From assembly GCF_019396325.1 (NCBI RefSeq), contig NZ_JAHKRO010000049.1, positions 1 to 63,782 on the forward strand: 63,782 nucleotides of DNA, read 5' to 3'. This document shows positions 8,497 to 16,879 of the stretch, piece after piece. The translations under genes and the position numbers were made by a program. The notes under the pieces are model-generated. The model worked only from the letters and a program-made list of their open reading frames with translations, had not been told where the DNA came from and made no database searches. This DNA comes from Nonomuraea ceibae. Lineage in GTDB: Bacteria > Actinomycetota > Actinomycetes > Streptosporangiales > Streptosporangiaceae. How positions within the stretch are numbered: position 1 is the stretch's first letter; every line of letters starts with the position of its first letter.

Positions 8497-9485
8497 CGCC
8501 CGGCCCCTGCGAACGGGTTCGGCAGCCCGAAGTCGGCGCTCAGCAGGTCCTGGTCGAGCACCGCCGCGGCCACGGTGCCGCTCGCCGCGGCGGCGATCAC
8601 CGCGGCCAGCGGCACCGGCACGCTGGCCCGGCGCGCCATGTCGCCCGCGGCGTACACGCCGGGCACGCTGGTCTGCCCGAACTCGTTCACCTCCACGCAC
8701 CCGTCGGCGAAGGCCGCGCAGCCCAGGCGGGCGGCCAGGCCGGAGCGCTGGCGCGGCACGTTGACGACGAACACCGCGTCCCGCTCCACCGGCGGCCCGG
8801 ACGCGAACATGATCCGCTCCAGCCGCCCGCCGTCGCCCTCCAGGCGGGTGACGGCCTCCTCGCGGACGCCGACGCCGTGCCCTTCCAGCGTGGCCCGCGC
8901 CTCCGGGTCGAGCGGCCGGCCGTCGGCGCACAGGACGACGCCGGCGGCGAAGCGGCTGAGCTGCAGCGCCAGCCGGACGCGGGACGGGTCGGTGCCGAGC
9001 ACGGCGACCCGCCTGCCGGTGCACTCGTAGCCGTGACAGTAGGGGCAGTGGAAGGCGGAGCGCCCCCACAGCTCCCGCACGCCGGGCGGGCCGGGAAGCT
9101 CGTCGGCCAGCCCGGTCGCCAGCAGCAGCCGCCGCCCCTCCACCGTGCCGCCCACCGTGCCGCCCACCGTGCCGCCCACCGTGTCGCCTGCCGTGTCGCC
9201 GCCGGACAGCTCCAGCCGGAACCCCTCGCCGTCCCGCGCGCTGACCTCGGCGACCGTCCCGGTCCTGGCCCGCACCGACGGGTACGCGGCCAGCTCCTCG
9301 CGGCCGAGCTTGCGCAGCTCGCCGGGCGGCGTGCCGTCCCGGGTCAGGAAGTTGTGCACGTTCTGGGCGGCGGCGTTGCGGCCCTCCCCGGCGTCGAGCA
9401 GCAGCGCCGATCGGTGCACCCGCCCCAGGGCCAGCGCTGCGGACATCCCGGCCGGGCCCCCGCCGACGATGACGACGTCGAACAT
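8493..9485 (-). CDS. NAD(P)/FAD oxidoreductase, thioredoxin-reductase-like
   Basis: A 330-aa flavoprotein of the thioredoxin reductase fold. It has the FAD motif VVIVGGGPAGMSAALAL at residues 4-20 and a redox CPYC at 147-150 followed by HGYE. The chosen start follows GGGAGG by a good spacing; a longer frame adds 13 unlikely residues. Residues 96-117 are a glycine/threonine/valine tandem repeat (GGTV units) coded by 12-bp repeats, an odd insertion in a loop before the NADPH domain. No thioredoxin gene is adjacent, so the partner is unknown. It is coupled to the downstream MFS exporter. Confidence 0.85.
   Translation of the reverse strand: MFDVVIVGGGPAGMSAALALGRVHRSALLLDAGEGRNAAAQNVHNFLTRDGTPPGELRKLGREELAAYPSVRARTGTVAEVSARDGEGFRLELSGGDTAGDTVGGTVGGTVGGTVEGRRLLLATGLADELPGPPGVRELWGRSAFHCPYCHGYECTGRRVAVLGTDPSRVRLALQLSRFAAGVVLCADGRPLDPEARATLEGHGVGVREEAVTRLEGDGGRLERIMFASGPPVERDAVFVVNVPRQRSGLAARLGCAAFADGCVEVNEFGQTSVPGVYAAGDMARRASVPVPLAAVIAAAASGTVAAAVLDQDLLSADFGLPNPFAGAGR
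9141..9200. repeat. Five tandem 12-bp units inside the flavoenzyme gene
   Basis: CACCGTGCCGCC occurs three times exactly from 9141 to 9176, then as CACCGTGTCGCC and TGCCGTGTCGCC. In the minus-strand protein this gives GDTAGDTVGGTVGGTVGGTV. The frame is kept because the period is a multiple of three. It looks like a slippage-prone minisatellite within a loop of the enzyme. Confidence 0.85.
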
Positions 9486-9603
9486 CTCTTGCCTCCCTAG
9501 CAGTGATCGCTTGGCGTGAGGCAAGTGTGCAAGTTAATGTCAACATGAAGTCAAGGGCTCGTCTGGCCCGTCGGTCTTGCACCGCAGGCATAAGCTGTTG
9601 CCC

Positions 9604-10194
9604 ATGACGCAAGAGGACGAGGATCTCGACCACCTGGTGCGCACGCGCATCCGCGCGCTGCGGGTCGCGCAGGGCTGGTCCCTGGAGGAGCTGGCCACCC
9701 GCGCCCGGATGAGCCAGTCCTCGCTGAGCCGCATCGAGAACGGCCGCCGCCGCCTCGCGCTGGACCAGCTCGTCACCCTCGCCCGCGCCCTGGACACCTC
9801 CCTCGACCAGCTCGTCGAGACCGCCGCCGACGACGTCGTCACCAGCCCGACGATCGACGCCGCCCACGGCCTGATGCGCTGGCCCGTCAAGGCCGATCCC
9901 GGCATGACCGTGATGCGCCGGCGCATCACCGAGCCGCCGCCCGCCAACCCGGCCCGCATGCGCGCCCACCCGGGCCGCGAATGGCTGGTCGTCCTGTCCG
10001 GCACGGCCGTCCTCATGCTGGGCCACCGCCGCCTGCGCCTGGAGGCCAACCAGGCCGCCGAGTTCCCCACGATGACGCCGCACGCCATCGGCGCCGAAGG
10101 CGGACCGTGCGAGATCCTGGGCATCTTCGACCGTGACGCCCAGCGCGGCCACCACCGCGAGGGCGGCGACCGGCGGGACGACGTCCCCGCGTGA
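9604..10194 (+). CDS. XRE-family regulator with C-terminal cupin sensor
   Basis: A 196-aa regulator. An N-terminal helix-turn-helix (LRVAQGWSLEELATRARMSQSSLSRIENG, about residues 17-45) is followed by a single cupin domain (about 110-180, including HPGREWLVVLSG). Such HTH-cupin proteins sense small molecules. ATG 9604 is preferred to an upstream TTG. It is transcribed away from the flavoenzyme/MFS pair, and the 118-bp shared upstream region should hold the operator. It contains TTGACTTCA and TTGACATTA on the minus strand, which could be promoter or binding half-sites. Confidence 0.88.
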   Translation: MTQEDEDLDHLVRTRIRALRVAQGWSLEELATRARMSQSSLSRIENGRRRLALDQLVTLARALDTSLDQLVETAADDVVTSPTIDAAHGLMRWPVKADPGMTVMRRRITEPPPANPARMRAHPGREWLVVLSGTAVLMLGHRRLRLEANQAAEFPTMTPHAIGAEGGPCEILGIFDRDAQRGHHREGGDRRDDVPA

Positions 10195-10204
10195 GGAGGA
10201 TCCG

Positions 10205-11200
10205 ATGCTGACCGTTCGCGGCGTGTCGTACCTAGTGGACGACGCGCCACCCGGCGAGGTCGGGCGGGACCTGCGGGTGATTCGCGAGGAGCTGCACTGC
10301 ACGGCGGTGATGCTGATCGGCACCGACGAGGAGCGCCTGATCCGCGCCGCCGAGCAGGCCCTGGACGCCGGTCTGGAGATCTGGGTCCGGCCGCATCTGC
10401 GTGACCGTCCCCGGCCCGAGGTGCTGGCGCACCTGGAACGGGTGGCCACGGCGGCCGAACGCCTGCGCGCCGCGCATCCCGATCGGGTGACCCTGCTGGT
10501 GGGCAGCGAGTTCTCCCACACCGCCCCGGGGATCGTGCCGCTGCCCTGGTCCTACCTGCGGCTGCTGGCGATCCTGCGGGCCCGCCGCCTGCTGCGCCGC
10601 CGCATCACCCGGAAGCTGGACGCCTTCCTGGACCGGGCGGCGCGGTGCGCGCGGCAGGTCTTCCACGGCCCGCTGAGCTACGCGGCCGCCGGCTGGGAGC
10701 AGGTCGACTGGTCCCGCTTCGACGTGGCCGGGGTCAGCCTCTACCGCTCGGGCGACGACCACGCGGGCTACGAACGGCGCCTGCGGTCACTGGTGCGCGA
10801 CCAGGCCCGGCCGGTGGTCGTCACCGAGTTCGGCTGCGGCGCGTTCACCGGGGCCGACCTGCGCGGGGCGGCCTCGTTCCGCATCGTCCGCTGGTTCGCC
10901 GAGCAGCCCGAGATCCGGGGCGACCACCCACGCGACGAGCGCACGCAGGCGGCCTACCTCGGCGAGCTGATCGGCCTCTACGACGACGCCGGCGTGCACG
11001 GGTGCTTCGTGTTCACCTTCGCCATGCGGGGCTTCCCGCACCGCGACGACCCGAGGCTCGACCTGGACAAGGCCGGGTTCGGCATCGTGAAGGTGGCGGA
11101 CGGCGACGACCCGGCCTGGACGCCCAAGGCGGCCTTCCACGAGGTGGCGCACCGCTACCGTTCCCTGTTACGGGAGAACCGGGCGAACAGGAAGAAGTAG
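10205..11200 (+). CDS. GH-A-like TIM-barrel protein of unknown substrate
   Basis: A 331-aa cytoplasmic protein. It resembles clan GH-A glycosidases: LVGSEFSHT near residue 99 could supply an acid/base Glu (E102), and VVVTEFGCG near 204 a nucleophile Glu (E208) at a strand end. From memory, homologues in actinomycetes are sometimes labelled 'abortive infection protein', but nothing here proves a defence role. A strong GAGGAGGA precedes ATG 10205, and the gap to the XRE-cupin gene is only 10 bp, so they are probably co-transcribed. The last 46 bp overlap the convergent membrane-protein gene. A rare TTA leucine codon lies at 11168-11170 within that overlap. Confidence 0.6.
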   Translation: MLTVRGVSYLVDDAPPGEVGRDLRVIREELHCTAVMLIGTDEERLIRAAEQALDAGLEIWVRPHLRDRPRPEVLAHLERVATAAERLRAAHPDRVTLLVGSEFSHTAPGIVPLPWSYLRLLAILRARRLLRRRITRKLDAFLDRAARCARQVFHGPLSYAAAGWEQVDWSRFDVAGVSLYRSGDDHAGYERRLRSLVRDQARPVVVTEFGCGAFTGADLRGAASFRIVRWFAEQPEIRGDHPRDERTQAAYLGELIGLYDDAGVHGCFVFTFAMRGFPHRDDPRLDLDKAGFGIVKVADGDDPAWTPKAAFHEVAHRYRSLLRENRANRKK

Positions 11201-11832
11201 AGCCGGATGTACTGCCCGACGAGGATGCCGTTGATGATGGTGCCCTCGCGGATGAAGTGCGGTGCCCCGAGGAAGATCAGCCCGATCGCCGCCGAGGTGA
11301 CCAGCAGCGTGCAGTCGAAGGCCGTCTTGATGTTGCCCCACTTCCAGCCCGTCCGCTTGAAGATCGTGTTGACGAACATGTCGATCGGCATGAGCACCAG
11401 GTTGGCGCGGATCATCAGGAACAGGCCGAACGCGAGCGTCGCGTCCGCGAACACCAGGAGCGCGAACCGGCCGGCGTACGGCTCGACCACGATCCAGTCC
11501 GTCAGCATCAGGTTCAGGTCCAGGAACGAGGCCAGGGCCAGGGCCGGGATCAGCGACAGGAAGCTCCTGGCCTTGAAGTCCTTCGGCATGACCAGGTACG
11601 TCAGCCCGAGCATGACGAGTTCGAGCAGGAAGTTGAACGTGCCCTGGCTGATCGGCGGCAGCACCAGGGTCATCGTGCGGGTGAGGCTGCTCTGCGGCGA
11701 GATGCCGATGCCCGCCCTGATGGCCAGGCTGACGCCGAGCGTCAGCACGTAGATCCCGGCGGCGTAGGTGATCCAGCGCCGCACCAGGCTTCCGGTGTCA
11801 GCGACCCCGGCATCGTGTTCGTTCTGTAGCAC
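11155..11832 (-). CDS. YczE/YitT-type integral membrane protein
   Basis: A 225-aa membrane protein with about five hydrophobic segments. YAAGIYVLTLGVSLAIRAGIG at the N-terminus is typical of the YczE-like family. GTG 11832 is chosen because GAGGAG lies 5 nt before it; a longer frame lacks a binding site. Its function is unknown; members often sit beside transporters or degradative enzymes. It lies 70 bp downstream of the adenine-deaminase-like gene on the same strand, so the two are probably one transcript. Confidence 0.75.
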   Translation of the reverse strand: MLQNEHDAGVADTGSLVRRWITYAAGIYVLTLGVSLAIRAGIGISPQSSLTRTMTLVLPPISQGTFNFLLELVMLGLTYLVMPKDFKARSFLSLIPALALASFLDLNLMLTDWIVVEPYAGRFALLVFADATLAFGLFLMIRANLVLMPIDMFVNTIFKRTGWKWGNIKTAFDCTLLVTSAAIGLIFLGAPHFIREGTIINGILVGQYIRLYFFLFARFSRNRER

Positions 11833-11902
11833 AGTCTCTCCTCGGCTACGTGTCAGGTGACCGGCACCCGCTGACACTCGGTCGGATACGGAAACGCTGT
11901 CG

Positions 11903-13642
11903 TCAGACCATGAAGCCGAAGCGGTCCAGCGAGATGAACAGGGTCAGGAGCTTGTTGACGACCGGCTCGCCCTCGTTGCGGTGGCCCAGCTTCTCCAGGG
12001 CGGCGTCGATCGAGCGGGTGGCGTCCACCAGCTCGGGCAGGTCCATGTCGGCCATGACGCCGTAGATGTCCAGCGGCAGCGAGGCCCGCACCTGCCCGTC
12101 CTCGGTGACGACGCAGCCGCCGACGTAGGCGTCGAGCCGTTCGAGGTTGGCGCACATCTCGCCGCTGTCGGCGCCGACGACCACGAAGTACGGGAAGGGG
12201 GCCGGCCAGAACGTGGAGACGGCGCCGCGGTCGATCGAGACGCCCTTGAACAGGCCGTTGACGATGTGGCGCGTCCCGTCGGCGTAGCGCTGCACGACGG
12301 AGATCCGGTTCAGCCGGACGCCGTCCACCTCGGGGACGACCGCGCCGTCCCGGAACGGGACCCACACCTCCTGGGCGAACTTGAGGTGGCCGCGCCCGTA
12401 GACGTCGAAGAGCAGGACCTTGGCCCGCTCCCCGTCGGCGGAGACCTCGATCGGCGTGAGGTCGAGCTGGTCAGGGGTCAGGCCGGTGAGGCCGGGCCTG
12501 GGCTGCTTCACCATGCCGGAGTAGTCGAGGCCGGCCCGCCTGAGGAGCTTGCGGTCCTGGGCCACCAGCTCGCCGCCCTTGAACACGTACCTCGGGTTGA
12601 TCTTCGACAGGCTGTCGGTCAGCACGATGTCGGCGAAGCGGCCGGGGGCGAGCGAGCCGAACTCGTGGTCCATCCCGAAGGAGCGGGCGGCGTACAGGGT
12701 GCCCATCTTGATCGCCTGGATCGGCGGGACGCCCATCTCGACGGCCAGGGAGATCACCCAGTCGATGTGGCCCTTGGTCAGGACGCGGTCCACGGAGATG
12801 TTGTCCGCGCAGAGCTGGAAGTTCTCGGCGGGCCAGCGGCGCCTGACGATGGCGCGCAGCATCGTCCTGATCACCTCGGGGCTGCCCACGCCGAACTTGA
12901 TCTGCGTGTGGAACCCGTACCGGACGCTCTTGTCGATGTCCTCCTCGTTCCAGACGTCGTGGTTGTTGTGGGCGCCGATCGCGGGCAGGTAGTTGAGCAG
13001 CATGTCCGGCAGCGCCGTCACCCCCCAGTGGGCGTTGACGAAGCCGCCGTTGGCGCGGCCCAGCGCGGCCTTGCGGAAGTCGTCGTCGTTGCCCGTCATG
13101 TACGACAGGTGGGCCAGCTCGCCGAGGCCGATCACCGGGTCCATCCGCAGCATGGCGGCGGTGACGTCGACCGACGTCTTCTTGCCCGGCGCGAAGGCGT
13201 AGATCCGGTACGGCAGCTTCTCGTGGTCCTTGAACAGGGCCTGGGCGGCCTCGATCGCCTCGTCGCCGGCGGCGCTGGCGAAGTCCAGCGTCTCGGCGAA
13301 GATCGTCGTGGTGCCGCTGGGCACGATCGCCTCGCCGAACGCCGCCGGGTGGGCGAGCTGGGCGTCGAAGTGGAGGTGAGCGTCGATCAGGCCGGGGATC
13401 GCGTACAGGCCCTGGCCGTCGAAGACCTCCCGCACCCGCACCACCGACTCGTCCGGGTCCAGCGCGATGATGCGCTGGCCGTGGACGAGGATCGAGCCCT
13501 GGTGGACGGCCTCGCCGTGCACGTCCAGGACGTTGAGGTCGCGCAGCAGCAGATCCGCCTCCCGCTCGCCCCGCAGAATGTCGAAGATCATCCGGACGTG
13601 GTCGTAGTGGGCCGGCAGGTCGGCCGTCTTGTCGTGGGGCAT
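11903..13642 (-). CDS. Adenine-deaminase-like amidohydrolase
   Basis: A 579-aa metal-dependent hydrolase. The N-terminal domain carries PGLIDAHLHFD, the HxH metal site. A second conserved stretch is LCADNISVDRVLTKGHIDW, with the catalytic Asp and the GHID motif of adenine deaminases. PGRFADIVLTDSLSKINP closes the barrel, and a long C-terminal domain follows as in AdeC. ATG 13642 begins MPHDKTADLPAH; a longer in-frame extension is implausible. Probable reaction: hydrolytic deamination of adenine or a related amino-heterocycle, though substrates vary in this family. It is divergent from a LysR regulator and an MHS transporter, suggesting uptake and breakdown of one compound. Confidence 0.8.
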   Translation of the reverse strand: MPHDKTADLPAHYDHVRMIFDILRGEREADLLLRDLNVLDVHGEAVHQGSILVHGQRIIALDPDESVVRVREVFDGQGLYAIPGLIDAHLHFDAQLAHPAAFGEAIVPSGTTTIFAETLDFASAAGDEAIEAAQALFKDHEKLPYRIYAFAPGKKTSVDVTAAMLRMDPVIGLGELAHLSYMTGNDDDFRKAALGRANGGFVNAHWGVTALPDMLLNYLPAIGAHNNHDVWNEEDIDKSVRYGFHTQIKFGVGSPEVIRTMLRAIVRRRWPAENFQLCADNISVDRVLTKGHIDWVISLAVEMGVPPIQAIKMGTLYAARSFGMDHEFGSLAPGRFADIVLTDSLSKINPRYVFKGGELVAQDRKLLRRAGLDYSGMVKQPRPGLTGLTPDQLDLTPIEVSADGERAKVLLFDVYGRGHLKFAQEVWVPFRDGAVVPEVDGVRLNRISVVQRYADGTRHIVNGLFKGVSIDRGAVSTFWPAPFPYFVVVGADSGEMCANLERLDAYVGGCVVTEDGQVRASLPLDIYGVMADMDLPELVDATRSIDAALEKLGHRNEGEPVVNKLLTLFISLDRFGFMV

Positions 13643-13729
13643 GCGTTTCCTCACTTCATCGCCGCTCTTGTCGCGTTGAGGACATGAAAGGGCACGCCAC
13701 CGTTGCTGACAAGCAGCCGTTTTCGCACG

Positions 13730-13754
13730 GACTGTACGCTTTTTGCGTACAGTC
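13730..13754. promoter_or_regulatory. Inverted repeat, probable LysR-type operator
   Basis: GACTGTACGC and GCGTACAGTC are perfect 10-bp arms around a TTTTT centre. The site lies in the 128-bp space between the divergent amidohydrolase and LysR genes, ending 16 bp before the lysR start. LysR regulators usually bind such interrupted dyads and both repress themselves and activate the divergent target. It could also fold as a hairpin at the start of the lysR transcript. Confidence 0.7.
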
Positions 13755-13770
13755 GGGACGAGGAGGCCCC

Positions 13771-14682
13771 ATGCTCCATTCACGCCTGCTGCAGTACCTC
13801 GACGAGGTCGCGCGGCACGGCTCCATCCGGGCGGCCGCGGCGAGGCTCCACATCGCCCCGTCGGCGATCAACCGGCAGATCCTGGTCCTCGAACAGGAGC
13901 TCGGCGAGCCGCTGTTCGAGCGGCTGCCGCGCGGCATGCGGCTCACCCCCGCCGGAGAGGTCCTGCTGGCGCACGTGCGGCGGACCATGCAGGAGTACCG
14001 CGAGGCCGTGACCGAGATCCGCGACCTGCACGCGCTTCCGAGCGGCGACGTGGTGATCGCCACGATGACCGGCCTGGCCAGCGGCATCGTCTCCGCCGCG
14101 ACCGTCAGCTTCTACGCCCGCCATCCCGCCGTGCGCATCTCGATCCGGGCGCTGTCCACCCACGACATCCTGCGCGCCATGGTGGACAGCGAGGCCGATC
14201 TCGCGCTCGGCTTCAACATCCCCGCCTCCCCGCAGCTGGAGACCTGCTGGCAGCTCGACACCCGGCTCGGCGCGGTCGTCGCGCCGCAGCACCCGCTGGC
14301 CCGCCGCGAGTCGATCCCGCTGGCCGACTGCGCGGCCTACCCGCTCGTCTTCGCGGACCGGTCGATGCTCATCCACGGCATCATCGCCGACACCTTCGCC
14401 GAGGCCGGGCTCAGGGTCGAGCCCGCCTTCCACACCAACTCGATCGAGACGATGAAACGGCTCGCCGCCTCGGGGGCGGCCGTCGCGTTCCTCAGCCGGT
14501 TCGACATCGCCGAGGAGCAGCACAACGGCAGCCTGGCCTACCGGCCGGTCCGGGACCGCGCCTTCAGCAACAACATCCTCTCCCTCGTCCGGCGCGGGAA
14601 GCACGGCCACGGCCCGGCGGCGCTGCTGTTCGCGGAGGAGATCGTGGCGACGCTGGAGTCGGTCGTCTCCTCGGCGGGCTGA
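13771..14682 (+). CDS. LysR-family transcriptional regulator
   Basis: A 303-aa regulator. The N-terminal winged helix-turn-helix (RLLQYLDEVARHGSIRAAAARLHIAPSAINRQI) is followed by a two-lobed effector domain from about residue 90. ATG 13771 follows GAGGAGG; the longer frame from 13684 would translate across the operator. It faces the amidohydrolase gene across a 25-bp inverted repeat and is followed in the same direction by the MHS transporter. I infer control of both by the transported heterocycle. Confidence 0.92.
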   Translation: MLHSRLLQYLDEVARHGSIRAAAARLHIAPSAINRQILVLEQELGEPLFERLPRGMRLTPAGEVLLAHVRRTMQEYREAVTEIRDLHALPSGDVVIATMTGLASGIVSAATVSFYARHPAVRISIRALSTHDILRAMVDSEADLALGFNIPASPQLETCWQLDTRLGAVVAPQHPLARRESIPLADCAAYPLVFADRSMLIHGIIADTFAEAGLRVEPAFHTNSIETMKRLAASGAAVAFLSRFDIAEEQHNGSLAYRPVRDRAFSNNILSLVRRGKHGHGPAALLFAEEIVATLESVVSSAG

Positions 14683-14874
14683 CCCGGCCGGGCACGACGC
14701 GCCGACGCGGGCCTGGGGGCTGCCCGCCCGCCCGTTCGTCGGCTACGGTCGGGAAACGCATGCCGAGTGCCGCGCTGCGCAACCTCGCGCCGCCTCGCGC
14801 CGCCCGCCGTGGCCGTTCCCCAGCCCGTTGGAACGTGCCACCAGACCCCCCCAAGCAAGGAACGGAGCCCCGAC

Positions 14875-16194
14875 GTGACGAGCGAGCCACGCCCCATGAC
14901 ACGCGAGGACCGCAAGGTCCTCGCCAGCACCCTGGCCGGCACCACCATCGAGTGGTACGACTTCTTCATCTACGCCCAGGCCGCCGGCCTGGTGTTCGGC
15001 CCGCTGTTCCTGGCCCCGGTGAACGAGCAGGCCCCCGGCCTGGCCACGCTCATCTCGCTGGCCACGATCGGCATCAGCTTCCTGTTCCGGCCGCTCGGCG
15101 CGATCATCGCGGGCCGGTACGGCGACCGGCTGGGCCGCAAGCGCATGCTCGTGCTCACGCTGCTCATCATGGGCGGGGCCACCACCCTCATCGGCCTGCT
15201 GCCCACCTACGCCGACATCGGCGTGGCCGCGCCCATCGCCCTCATCCTGCTGCGCATCCTCCAGGGCTTCTCCGCGGGCGGCGAGTGGGGCGGCGCCGCC
15301 CTGCTGTCGGTGGAGCACGCGCCGCGCGAGCGCCGCGGCTGGTGGGGCGCCTTCCCGCAGGTCGGCGTGCCGATCGGGCTCATACTCGCGACCGGCGTGC
15401 TGTGGGTCATGAGCACGGTGACGACGCCGGAGCAGTTCCAGGCGTGGGGCTGGCGGGTGCCGTTCCTGCTCTCCCTCACGCTGATCGTCATCGGGTACCT
15501 GGTCCGGCGGGCCGTCGAGGAGAGCCCCGTCTTCCAGGAGCTCCAGCAGCGCACCAGGACCTCCTCCGCGCCGCTGCGCGACCTGTTCCGCCACAACAGC
15601 AAGAACGTGGTCCTCACCGCGCTGATCTTCGTGGCGAACAACGCCGCCGGATACCTCCTCATCGCCTACTTCATCAGCTACGGCACCACCACGCTGGGCC
15701 TGTCCCGGCCGTCCGTCCTGCTCGCCACCGTCGCCGGTTCGGTGGGCTGGCTCGGCTTCACGCTGTACGCGGGGGCGCTGTCCGACAGGATCGGCCGCGT
15801 GCGCACCTTCCAGATCGGGTACGCGCTCGTCTTCGTCTGGATGATCCCGCTCTTCCTGCTCATGGAGACCCGCAACATCTGGCTCTTCGCCACCGCGATC
15901 CTCGTCCTGACCCTCGGCCTCGGCCTGTCGTACGGGCCCATGTCGGCCATGTACGCCGAGATGTTCCCCGTCTCGGTCCGCTACTCCGGCGTCGCGATCG
16001 GCTACGCGCTCGGCGCGATCCTCGGCGGGGCCTTCGCGCCCACCATCGCCCAGGCCCTGGTGCAGAGCACGGGCACCACGATGTCCGTCGGCGCGTACAT
16101 CATGGCGCTCTGCGTCGTCTCCCTCGTCGCCGTCACGGCGGTCAAGGAACCGAAGGGCGCCGACCTGGGCCTGACGCGGCCGTCGGCGCCCTGA
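14875..16194 (+). CDS. MFS transporter of the MHS (metabolite:H+ symporter) family
   Basis: A 439-aa importer with 12 predicted helices. The N-terminal TTIEWYDFFIYA is the hallmark of MHS proteins (relatives of ShiA, ProP and KgtP), followed by the GRYGDRLGRKRML motif A loop. GTG 14875 is chosen because CAAGGAACGGAG lies just before it, although the frame stays open further upstream. The 192-bp gap after lysR leaves room for its own promoter. Substrate unknown; the neighbouring amidohydrolase suggests a nucleobase-like or cyclic amide compound. Confidence 0.87.
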   Translation: MTSEPRPMTREDRKVLASTLAGTTIEWYDFFIYAQAAGLVFGPLFLAPVNEQAPGLATLISLATIGISFLFRPLGAIIAGRYGDRLGRKRMLVLTLLIMGGATTLIGLLPTYADIGVAAPIALILLRILQGFSAGGEWGGAALLSVEHAPRERRGWWGAFPQVGVPIGLILATGVLWVMSTVTTPEQFQAWGWRVPFLLSLTLIVIGYLVRRAVEESPVFQELQQRTRTSSAPLRDLFRHNSKNVVLTALIFVANNAAGYLLIAYFISYGTTTLGLSRPSVLLATVAGSVGWLGFTLYAGALSDRIGRVRTFQIGYALVFVWMIPLFLLMETRNIWLFATAILVLTLGLGLSYGPMSAMYAEMFPVSVRYSGVAIGYALGAILGGAFAPTIAQALVQSTGTTMSVGAYIMALCVVSLVAVTAVKEPKGADLGLTRPSAP

Positions 16195-16240
16195 CGCGAG
16201 GCGGCGACCGCGCTCGATCGGGGCGGCGGCGAGTGGCAAG

Positions 16241-16879
16241 ATGATCGGAATGCCGATCGATTCGCACCTGCTCGCCGTGTTCACGGTGACCACCGTCGTC
16301 GCTCTGATCACCCCGGGTCCCGACATGCTGTTCGTGCTGGGCTGCGGCGTGCGGGGCGGCGCCCGCGCCGGGCTGCTCGCCACGCTCGGCGTGATCACGG
16401 GTGACGCCTTGTACGTCGTCGCCGCGGCGGCCGGGCTCTCCGTGCTGCTGACGGCGTTCCCCGTCGTGTTCACCGTGCTGCGGCTGGCCGGGGCCGCGTA
16501 CCTGATCTACCTCGGCGTCCAGATGTTCCGCAACCTCAGGAAGGGCTACGCCGACGACGCGCCCGGCGCCGGGATGACCGGCCGGAGCGCCTTCCTGAAC
16601 GGCGTGGTGTCGTCGGCGGCCAACCCGCAGACGTTCACGTTCATGGTGGCCTTCCTGCCGCAGTTCATCGACCCGGGGGCGGGGCCGGTCTGGCTGCAGT
16701 TCGCGATCCTCGGCGCGATCCTGATCATCCTGGAGTTCCTGGCCGACGCGACCGTCGGCGTGCTGGCCGGGCGGATCGGCGGCTGGCTGCGCGCCCGGCA
16801 GGCGGTGCGCCGCCGCCTCGACGCGGCGACCGGCACCCTGTTCATCGGCCTGGGCGTCACCCTCGCGGCCCAGCGCTAG
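16241..16879 (+). CDS. LysE/RhtB-family amino-acid exporter
   Basis: A 212-aa membrane protein with six hydrophobic segments. ALITPGPDMLFVLGCGVRGG near residue 20 is the typical LysE/RhtB motif. ATG 16241 or ATG 16250 could be the start; GAGTGG lies before the first. Its TAG overlaps the TAG of the convergent WD40 gene through a shared CTAG. Role inferred from family: export of an amino acid or derivative. Confidence 0.85.
   Translation: MIGMPIDSHLLAVFTVTTVVALITPGPDMLFVLGCGVRGGARAGLLATLGVITGDALYVVAAAAGLSVLLTAFPVVFTVLRLAGAAYLIYLGVQMFRNLRKGYADDAPGAGMTGRSAFLNGVVSSAANPQTFTFMVAFLPQFIDPGAGPVWLQFAILGAILIILEFLADATVGVLAGRIGGWLRARQAVRRRLDAATGTLFIGLGVTLAAQR

Noticed and set aside
6331..9030. An 899-codon plus-strand open frame
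   Set aside because: Antisense to lgt and the MFS/flavoenzyme genes; no domain pattern and Arg/Gln/His-rich shadow composition.
9141..9200. CRISPR-like repeats
   Set aside because: Units are 12 bp with no spacers and lie inside a coding sequence.
8497..10521. N-terminal extension of the MFS exporter
   Set aside because: The open frame continues upstream, but real genes on both strands occupy it and the DHA2 start at 8496 is coupled by ATGA.
10205..11200. Phage abortive-infection gene
   Set aside because: The name is sometimes attached to this family, but the sequence looks like a GH-A TIM barrel and no defence genes are adjacent.
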